From Candidatus Cloacimonadota bacterium (GTDB lineage: Bacteria > Cloacimonadota > Cloacimonadia > Cloacimonadales > TCS61), in the NCBI GenBank assembly GCA_021108315.1, contig JAIORE010000094.1, forward strand, positions 1-58,888: a stretch of DNA of 58,888 bases, read 5' to 3'. Positions within the stretch are counted from its first letter, which is position 1. Each line of letters begins with the position of its first letter. Below the pieces are notes generated by a model, which was not told where the DNA came from, made no database searches, and saw only the letters and a program-made list of their open reading frames with translations. This document shows, piece by piece, positions 48,175 to 54,567 of the stretch. The translations under genes were made by a program, and so were the position numbers.

Positions 48175-48801
48175 GTGGTAAAATATAAAAAAAAAAATTT
48201 TTTAATAATACTAATTGCTCCTTCTGGTGGTGGAAAATCAACAATCGGAAAGATAATCCATTCTGCAAATGAAAAGATTGAATATTCCATCTCATATACT
48301 ACTCGAAAAGCACGGGGAACAGAAGTTAACGGTAGAGATTATTTCTTTGTATCAGAAGACGAATTCAAAAAAAGAGCAGATGAAGGTGATTTCATTGAAT
48401 ATGCTTATGTGCATGGCAATTGGTATGGAACTTCAAAAAGTTTTATTCAAGACAGAATTATAAATGGGAATCATATTTTGTTAGATATTGATGTTCAAGG
48501 AGCAATGAAGATAATTGGAAGCGGGATTAATTCTATTACAGTATTTATTCTTCCACCCAATGAAAAAATCCTGAAACAACGCTTGGTTGATAGGGGAACA
48601 GATTCACCGGAGATAATATCTGCAAGATTGAAAAATGCCAAAGCAGAAATAAAAGAGATTAGAAATTTTCAATATTTAGTAATCAATGATAATTTGAATA
48701 AAGCAATAGCGGAAGTCGAAAATATTATCCGCGTTGAAGAGAACAAGGTTTCTCGTTACGAAAAAATCTATAGTACATTTTATGAGGAGAATACATGCTA
48801 A
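48175..48801 (+). CDS. gmk: Guanylate kinase
   Basis: The 208-residue enzyme phosphorylates GMP to GDP. The P-loop is APSGGGKST at residues 15-23; most homologues have PSGAGKST, a mild variation. The GMP-binding segment (SYTTRKARGTEVNGRDYFFV) and the lid and C-terminal regions (LPPNEKILKQRL, SARLKNAKAEI) are intact. The start codon is GTG at 48175, 5 bp after gcvH. The stop overlaps the next gene's start by 7 bp. It is often followed by rpoZ in bacteria. Confidence 0.95.
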   Translation: MVKYKKKNFLIILIAPSGGGKSTIGKIIHSANEKIEYSISYTTRKARGTEVNGRDYFFVSEDEFKKRADEGDFIEYAYVHGNWYGTSKSFIQDRIINGNHILLDIDVQGAMKIIGSGINSITVFILPPNEKILKQRLVDRGTDSPEIISARLKNAKAEIKEIRNFQYLVINDNLNKAIAEVENIIRVEENKVSRYEKIYSTFYEENTC

Positions 48802-49025
48802 ATAAAAAAGTGGAACAATTTTTAGAAGATAATAATATGACATATCTTTTTTTGTTATTAGCTCATCTTGAAGTAGAAAGATTGAGTAATTTACCATCTA
48901 TTGCCAAAAAAGATATCAAAGGAAAACTTACTGAAGCCTCTTTAGGTCACGTTGCAGAAAATATTGTTCCTGATTATCTTAGTGCCATGGAAGTAGAAGA
49001 AGAAGAAAAAAATGTCCTTGAATAA
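48795..49025 (+). CDS. Probable divergent RNA polymerase omega subunit
   Basis: The 76-residue protein follows gmk with a 7-bp overlap, the usual place of rpoZ. A by-eye alignment supports omega. VEQFLEDNNMTYLFLLLAH aligns with the omega N-terminal helix (VEKIGNRFDLVLVAA in E. coli), and KLTEASLGHVAENIV with the KTTVIALREIEEGLI helix. The arginine-rich AARRARQ block is poorly kept (AHLEVERL), and the tail is acidic, as in many omegas. The identity rests on position and pattern, so it stays tentative. Confidence 0.45.
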   Translation: MLNKKVEQFLEDNNMTYLFLLLAHLEVERLSNLPSIAKKDIKGKLTEASLGHVAENIVPDYLSAMEVEEEEKNVLE

Positions 49026-49724
49026 ATGAATATTCAAGCTTTCAAACAATATCTTGAATTACTGAAACTTTCGGGAATTCAAGATATTTATTTTAAAAAT
49101 AATTTACTTAAAGAAATAGAACCTAACCAAAAAAACAATTCAAAGATAAGTAGAATTACACCCAATAATATTAAGAATTTAAAAGAAAAATATTCTAATT
49201 GTAGTAAATGTAAACTTAGTACAAGTCGGAATCATTTTGTTTATGGAAATGGGAACCCGAATGCTGATATGATGTTAATTGGTGAAGGTCCCGGAGCAGA
49301 TGAGGATAAAACCGGAAATGTTTTTGTAGGGAAAGCTGGTCAACTGCTCACAAAAATGCTCAAAGCTATAAACATTGAAAGAGATGAAGTTTATATCTCG
49401 AATATTATCAAATGTCGTCCTCCGGGAAACAGAAATCCTCACAATGATGAAGTTGAAGCATGTTTACCATATCTTTTGGAACAAATAGAAATTATAAGCC
49501 CTAAATTGATTTTATTACTTGGTCGAGTAGCTGCAATTTCATTATTTCATATAGATCAAACTTTAAAGAATTACAGACAGAAACCTTTGTATTTTCAAGG
49601 AATAAAAACTTACATAACCTATCATCCCTCGGCATTATTAAGAAATCCGCATTGGAAAAAACCTGCTTGGGTTGATCTTCAAAAAGTAAGAGATGATTAT
49701 AAAGGGTTAACAAAAGAAACTTGA
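49026..49724 (+). CDS. Type 4 uracil-DNA glycosylase (iron-sulfur)
   Basis: The 232-residue enzyme removes uracil from DNA. The catalytic GEGPGADEDKTGNVFVG block begins near residue 86, and the second motif YHPSALLRNP is near the C-terminus. Four cysteines (CSKC, the Cys in IIKCRPPGNR and the Cys in EACLPYL) can bind a 4Fe-4S cluster. The N-terminal 45 residues are an extension often found in fusions to polymerase-like proteins. It starts directly after the stop of the omega-like gene. It ends the operon begun by gcvH. Confidence 0.93.
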   Translation: MNIQAFKQYLELLKLSGIQDIYFKNNLLKEIEPNQKNNSKISRITPNNIKNLKEKYSNCSKCKLSTSRNHFVYGNGNPNADMMLIGEGPGADEDKTGNVFVGKAGQLLTKMLKAINIERDEVYISNIIKCRPPGNRNPHNDEVEACLPYLLEQIEIISPKLILLLGRVAAISLFHIDQTLKNYRQKPLYFQGIKTYITYHPSALLRNPHWKKPAWVDLQKVRDDYKGLTKET

Positions 49725-49744
49725 TAAACCTATAAAAAAGAAAG

Positions 49745-50145
49745 ATTAGACACAGACAAACACAGACTAAAAGATAAAGAAAAGAAAAATATTTACCGCA
49801 AAGACGCTAAGAGCGGGAAGCATTTATAATTTATTATAGTTCTCTGTGGTTAATTTTTTTGTTCATCTTGTTCATTGTTGAACGAAGCTGCTATCGCAGC
49901 AGAAAATACTTGCATTCTATTGAATGCTTTTTTAGTTTGTAACTAATTATAAAATATACCTGTTATTAGCTTTCCCCAAGTAATAAGGAATAAGACTACT
50001 ATTCCGAACTTATTCAACAAGATTTCCACGCATGGGGATGCGAGGAAATCCTTAGTTTGTTAAATATTTTTATCTTAATTCGTGCATTCGCGGCAAAATT
50101 TCTTTTTTTTAGTCCGTGAAAATCCACCTGTCCGGTAAGGAAGAA
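49745..50145. repeat. Repeat-mosaic intergenic spacer
   Basis: The 456-bp gap before dnaB contains no gene that I can support. It is a patchwork of short repeat types: GACACAGACAAACACAGACT, ACCGCAAAGACGCTAAGAGC, a TTCTCTGTGGTTAATTTTTT block with TTGTTCATCTTGTTCATTG, the palindrome GCTGCTATCGCAGC, and a TTAATTCGTGCATTCGCGGC block. GATTTCC-A-CGCAT at 50021-50033 pairs with ATGCG-A-GGAAATC at 50038-50050. Confidence 0.55.
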
Positions 50146-50180
50146 TGACTGTACTGGGTGGCAAAAAAGGAAAATAAATC

Positions 50181-51503
50181 GTGGATAGAAAATTACCATA
50201 TGACCTGAATGCAGAAGCTGCTGTGTTATCTGCTATGATGTTAGACAGCTATTCCATCGCAAAAGCAGTGGAAAAGCTGGAAGAGAATTTCTTTTATCGA
50301 AAAGCTCATAGATTGATCTTCAGAGCGTTAGTAGAATTGTTTGAAGAAAATACAGAAACAGATATTATTACAATTGCCGATCGTTTAAAACAAAATAAAC
50401 AACTCGAAGATGTGGGTGGTCAGGATTTTATTAACGACTTGTCTGAAGTTGTTCTAAGTAGTGCGAATATTGATTATCATACTCGGATTGTTCTAGATAA
50501 AGCCTTGCTAAGGCAATTGATAAATGCTTCAAACAGAATCATTGAGAAATGTTATACAGCAGATGCTCCGGTTGATGATATCGTAGATTCTGCTGAACAA
50601 GAAATATTCAGTATTGCAGAGCGTCCTCATCAAAAAACATTTGTTGGCATCAAAAATATTCTTCCTACAACTATAAAGCATATTGAAGAAATATCATCTT
50701 CCAAAAAGGGATTTATCGGTGTACCTTCCGGTTTTTCTAGTTTAGATAGGAAATTAGGAGGCTTTCGTCCCGGTCAATTGATTGTTTTGGCAGCTCGACC
50801 AGCGATGGGAAAAACAGCCTTAGCACTGAATTTTGGATTTAATGCAGCAGTTCATCATGATAAAAAAGTTGGAATATTCACAATGGAAATGGAAAATGAA
50901 GAATTGGTAATGAGGATGCTAAGCTCTGCTTCGGAAGTAAGTATGGATAATATTCTCAAAGGTTATGGGATGGACGAAAAGAAAATTATTAGAATTTCCG
51001 GCGTTGCAGATGTTCTTTCCGAAAAGCATATTTTTATTGATGACAACGGCTCAAATACAATTCTTGATATTCGTGCAAAATCAAGGCGTTTGAAAGCGGA
51101 ATTGGATGGTCTTGATCTGATAATTATAGATTATTTGCAACTGATGTCCTCTAAAGGCAGGAAGGAAAATAGGCAGCAGGAGATTGCTGAAATTTCGCGT
51201 AATCTCAAAATTTTGGCTAAGGAACTTGGCTTACCGATTATCGCTTTATCACAGCTAAATCGTGGTTTGGAGAGTCGTCCTGATAAAAGACCAATGTTGA
51301 GTGATCTTAGAGAATCCGGTGCTATTGAACAAGATGCGGATATCGTGATGTTCATCTATCGAGATGTCGTCTATAATGAGAATTCCGAAACTCCAAATTC
51401 TGCTGAAGTTATCATCGGAAAGAACAGGCACGGAGCAATCGGGAAAATTGATCTATTTTTCAAACCGGAATTTACCCAGTTTAAAGAGATGAAAGAATAC
51501 TAA
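50181..51503 (+). CDS. dnaB: Replicative DNA helicase
   Basis: The 440-residue DnaB has an N-terminal primase-interaction domain (PYDLNAEAAVLSAMMLD) and the RecA-like helicase domain. The Walker A block LAARPAMGKTALALNFG is near residue 205, and the Walker B segment is LIIIDYLQLMSS. SQLNRGLESRPDKRPMLSDL and RESGAIEQDADIV mark the later helicase motifs. The start is GTG at 50181 with an AAGGAAAA site. It has no inteins or insertions. It is apparently transcribed alone from the repeat-rich spacer upstream. Confidence 0.96.
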   Translation: MDRKLPYDLNAEAAVLSAMMLDSYSIAKAVEKLEENFFYRKAHRLIFRALVELFEENTETDIITIADRLKQNKQLEDVGGQDFINDLSEVVLSSANIDYHTRIVLDKALLRQLINASNRIIEKCYTADAPVDDIVDSAEQEIFSIAERPHQKTFVGIKNILPTTIKHIEEISSSKKGFIGVPSGFSSLDRKLGGFRPGQLIVLAARPAMGKTALALNFGFNAAVHHDKKVGIFTMEMENEELVMRMLSSASEVSMDNILKGYGMDEKKIIRISGVADVLSEKHIFIDDNGSNTILDIRAKSRRLKAELDGLDLIIIDYLQLMSSKGRKENRQQEIAEISRNLKILAKELGLPIIALSQLNRGLESRPDKRPMLSDLRESGAIEQDADIVMFIYRDVVYNENSETPNSAEVIIGKNRHGAIGKIDLFFKPEFTQFKEMKEY

Positions 51504-51725
51504 ATAATGAATAACGAATGATGAATAATGAAGAGGAAAAGAAAAAAAACGTCAGAGTATAGATAAATCCTTAAAATTACACAAATAAATAATTAAATAT
51601 TTGACTCTACGTTCTTTGTGTTTCTTATTCTCTACGGGCTTTGCGTGAAATTTTGAGCTATTTTTTGTTAGTCTTGTTTGTTATGTTTGTTGCTAATTCT
51701 CTTCAATTTTCTAGATAGGAATATA

Positions 51726-52475
51726 ATGTATAAAAGATTTTCCATTTTAGGCGAGTTTATTCTTTTCAATATTCAAGTGTTTAGTCAAATCAGTTATTTA
51801 AAAAAAAGAACTATGGAAACACTACAGCAAATGAAACGAATTGGATTTGATTCACTTTTACTAATCAGTGTGACCTCTGCTTTTACCGGAATGGTAACTT
51901 CTGTTCAGGCTTCTTATCAAACCAGTGGATATATCCCTAAAAGTTTAATCGGTGTTTTGGTAGCAAAATCTACTATGATTGAGCTGGCTCCAGTGCTTAC
52001 CGGACTTGTACTCGCAGGAAAAGTCGGGGCATCTATTGCTGCTGAAATTGGGACAATGAAAGTGAGTGAACAACTTGACGCTCTCAAAACAATGGCGATT
52101 GATCCGGTCAATTTTATCTATCTTCCCAGAATTGTTGCCGGTTTCATTATGTTTCCTTTGATTGTAGTTTATTCAAACATTATTGGTATTTTATCAGCTT
52201 TTGTTATCTCCGTAGGAAAATACAATGTTAATGCACACAGTTTCTTCTATCGAATGAAAGATTTTTTTCTTCCTTCAGATCTCTGGGGTGGTTTAGTCAA
52301 AGCTATTCTTTTTGGATTGATCATTACTTCAATTGCGTGCTTTACTGGTAAAAAAGCGGAAGGTGGGGCAGAAGGAGTAGGAAAAGTAACTACTCAAACT
52401 GTTATCTATTCATCCATTATGATCTTGATTACCGATTTTATAGTTGCAGCTTTACTTTTTGGTGATATGCGTTGA
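51726..52475 (+). CDS. MlaE-type ABC transporter permease
   Basis: I place the start at ATG 51726 (MYKRFSILGEF), with an AGGA site, rather than at an upstream ATG at 51678 in repeat-like sequence. The product is 249 residues with about five membrane segments. The MlaE family blocks are clear: VTSAFTGMVTSVQASYQ, GLVLAGKVGASIAAEIGTMKVSEQLDAL and CFTGKKAEGGAEGVGKVTT. It belongs to the lipid transport permease of Mla-type systems. No MlaF ATPase or MlaD MCE gene is in the window, so partners are elsewhere. It ends in TGA. Confidence 0.88.
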   Translation: MYKRFSILGEFILFNIQVFSQISYLKKRTMETLQQMKRIGFDSLLLISVTSAFTGMVTSVQASYQTSGYIPKSLIGVLVAKSTMIELAPVLTGLVLAGKVGASIAAEIGTMKVSEQLDALKTMAIDPVNFIYLPRIVAGFIMFPLIVVYSNIIGILSAFVISVGKYNVNAHSFFYRMKDFFLPSDLWGGLVKAILFGLIITSIACFTGKKAEGGAEGVGKVTTQTVIYSSIMILITDFIVAALLFGDMR

Positions 52476-52508
52476 TGGGAAGAAAGGGAGAAAAGGAGAA
52501 ACGGAAAA

Positions 52509-53552
52509 ATGAAGAAAAGGAAAACCTTTGAATCTTCGAAATGGTTGAAAAAACTGTTTTTTCTTATTCCAATATTTTTGATAGCGTGTAATAAACCTGA
52601 AATACAACAGCATTCGCCATCAGCACAGGATACTCTAAATATCATCATCTATGAAAATTATGTTGATAGAACTATTTGGGAAAAAGCTGATGAACGTTTT
52701 CAGGATATTTTTAATTGTAAGCTTAATATTTTCTACAAAAGTGATTTATTAATTGAACAGAAGGAAAAAAATGAAATTTCCCCCAATATAGATATATTTG
52801 TGGGAATTAGTAACACAAATTATTTTGATTTTCCCGATAGTCTTCTTCTGAAAAGCGAATCAATTAAATTGGTATTGATTGATAAGAAATTTTTCTTTGA
52901 TAAAGAATTGCGAACCATTCCCTTTTGCTATAATTACCTGTCTTTTCTCTATGATGCTGATATTATTAGAAATATTCCCAAAACTTTCGGAGGTTTACAA
53001 GACGGTGATCTAAAGAAGAAAATCCTACTTCCCGATCCTGAAACTTCGAGTATTGGAAGAGGTTTGTTGCTATGGTCTGTAGGATTGTTCGAAGTTAATG
53101 GTTATCGGCATTTCTGGAAAAGTGTGAAACGAAATATTTATCAATTAACAGAAAATTATGATGATTCCATCAATCGTTTTTATGCGAAAGAAGCTCCTAT
53201 CGTTTTAGGTTTTCTTACAGAATTAGAGAATTCTCAACCTGATACTAACTATAATTACTTTATTCCTCAAGAAGGATATTTACGCTATATTGATGGTATC
53301 GCAATAAGTAAAAACACAAAAAAACTTTTTTTAGTAAATAATTTTATAAACTACGTTTTAAATGAAGAATTTCAAACTATTATTGCAGAAAACAAATTTA
53401 TGTTTCCAGTAAATAAATTAGTATTGGAAGATGTGGTTAAAACTAAAATAAATAAACCGGATAAAGATGCTTGGAAGAAACTGAAAAAATATTCTATAAA
53501 ACATCAAATAAAATATTGGATATCAAGATGGAAAAAAACGATGGGAAAATAA
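52509..53552 (+). CDS. Substrate-binding lipoprotein, thiamine-binding (ThiB)-like
   Basis: The 347-residue protein has a basic N-terminus, a hydrophobic segment and the lipobox FLIAC (about residues 23-27), so it is probably a lipoprotein. The mature part matches the family of iron, spermidine and thiamine binding proteins. The pieces IPFCYNYLSFLYDADII and LLPDPETSSIGRGLLLWSVG recall ThiB. It follows the MlaE gene by 33 bp but has no permease or ATPase of its own here. Thiamine is a guess; another small cation or cofactor is possible. Its end overlaps the trmL start by 25 bp. Confidence 0.6.
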   Translation: MKKRKTFESSKWLKKLFFLIPIFLIACNKPEIQQHSPSAQDTLNIIIYENYVDRTIWEKADERFQDIFNCKLNIFYKSDLLIEQKEKNEISPNIDIFVGISNTNYFDFPDSLLLKSESIKLVLIDKKFFFDKELRTIPFCYNYLSFLYDADIIRNIPKTFGGLQDGDLKKKILLPDPETSSIGRGLLLWSVGLFEVNGYRHFWKSVKRNIYQLTENYDDSINRFYAKEAPIVLGFLTELENSQPDTNYNYFIPQEGYLRYIDGIAISKNTKKLFLVNNFINYVLNEEFQTIIAENKFMFPVNKLVLEDVVKTKINKPDKDAWKKLKKYSIKHQIKYWISRWKKTMGK

Positions 53553-54019
53553 CTTTCCGGATTGTACTATATCAACCGGAAATTCCGGCAAATACTGGAA
53601 ATATTGGTAGATTGTGTGTAGGATCAAATGCAGAACTTCATATCATCAAGCCTATGAGATTTTTTATTAATGATAAATATCTGAAAAGAGCAGGTTTGGA
53701 TTATTGGGATAAGCTACAGGTATTTTATCACGATTCTTTAGACGAACTTATAAAAAAATATGAAGATAGTAATTTCTATTATTGTACTACAAAGACTGAT
53801 AATGTGTATACTAAGCGGAAATTCAAGCAAGGTGATTTCTTTGTTTTTGGACCTGAATCAAGAGGGATTCCCGAAGAAATTCTGAAAAAAAATTGGCAAA
53901 ATACGATTACAATACCGATGACTTCTAAAATCCGCTCAATAAATTTAGCAAATAGTGTGGCAATTGTTTTGTTTGAAGGATTGAGGCAAATAGATTTTTT
54001 ATCTAGTTTTAAACAATAG
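53528..54019 (+). CDS. trmL: tRNA (cytidine(34)-2'-O)-methyltransferase
   Basis: The 163-residue SPOUT methyltransferase modifies the wobble base of some leucine tRNAs. I start it at ATG 53528, because the family's first strand (ITFRIVLYQPEIPANTGNIG) follows directly; an upstream ATG would add 19 residues lying within the previous gene. The knot motifs FVFGPESRGIPEEIL and IPMTSKIRSINLANSVAIVL are complete. It overlaps the previous gene by 25 bp and so is probably translated from the same mRNA. Confidence 0.9.
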   Translation: MEKNDGKITFRIVLYQPEIPANTGNIGRLCVGSNAELHIIKPMRFFINDKYLKRAGLDYWDKLQVFYHDSLDELIKKYEDSNFYYCTTKTDNVYTKRKFKQGDFFVFGPESRGIPEEILKKNWQNTITIPMTSKIRSINLANSVAIVLFEGLRQIDFLSSFKQ

Positions 54020-54088
54020 TTGGAAATCAAATAAATATGAATAGCTTTTGATATAAAGTTGTCGGAAAGAAACATTAGGAGTCAAATT

Positions 54089-54295
54089 ATGTTAGCACTA
54101 CATCCAGAATTTATAATTGATAAAAATGAAAAAAAGAAATCGGTTGTATTACCTTTTTTAGAATGGAAGAAGATTCTAGAAATAATTGAAGAAATTGATG
54201 ATATTCGAGCTTTTGATATTGCAAAAAATGATAAAGAAGAAAGTATCTCATTTGAACAAGCCATTAAAGAGATTAAAAATGGAACTATTAAATGA
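54089..54295 (+). CDS. Putative antitoxin of a RelE-type toxin-antitoxin pair
   Basis: The 68-residue protein starts at ATG 54089 behind a TAGGAG site at 54077-54082. The C-terminal half (DIAKNDKEESISFEQAIKEI) has the short acidic helix and the SFEQAIKEI ending seen in antitoxins paired with RelE/ParE toxins. The first half (VVLPFLEWKKILEIIEEID) looks like a Phd-type fold. It overlaps the following toxin frame by 4 bp (ATGA), the usual arrangement. Its partner is broken, so it may now be an orphan antitoxin or a spacer gene. Confidence 0.7.
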   Translation: MLALHPEFIIDKNEKKKSVVLPFLEWKKILEIIEEIDDIRAFDIAKNDKEESISFEQAIKEIKNGTIK

Positions 54296-54549
54296 AATAT
54301 GAAATTAGGATAAAACGAAAAGCTTAAAAATCATTAGCACGAATAGAATCTCCTTGGCAACAGAAAATTATAGAATCTATATCAAGACTTTCCGAATCTC
54401 CTTATCCAAATAATTCAAAAAAATTAACAAATAGACCTGCTAGGAGAATTAGGATAGGTAATTATCGGATCATCTATGAAATAGAAGAAAAAGCTCTAAT
54501 TATCTTGATTCTTGTCATTGGTCATCGAAGAGAAGTTTATAGGAAATAA
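54292..54549 (+). pseudogene. RelE/ParE-type toxin frame broken by an in-frame UAA at codon 12
   Basis: From the ATG overlapping the antitoxin stop, the frame reads MKYEIRIKRKA, then TAA, then KSLARIESPWQQKIIESI and onward to TAA at 54547-54549. After the stop the RelE core is well preserved (RPARRIRIGNYRIIYEIEEK, VIGHRREVYRK), including the basic C-terminal residues. The whole would be 85 residues, normal for RelE. The single nonsense codon is the only damage, so inactivation is recent or the base is wrong. No good internal start restores the lost first strand. Confidence 0.75.
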
Positions 54550-54567
54550 CATAATTTATTACAAACC

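Noticed and set aside
50021..50050. Terminator for the uracil-DNA glycosylase operon
   Set aside because: The 12-bp hairpin with one mismatch has no T run after it and matches a dispersed repeat type instead.
53471..53527. Longer N-terminus for TrmL
   Set aside because: The extra 19 residues are the out-of-frame end of the preceding lipoprotein gene and precede the conserved first strand.
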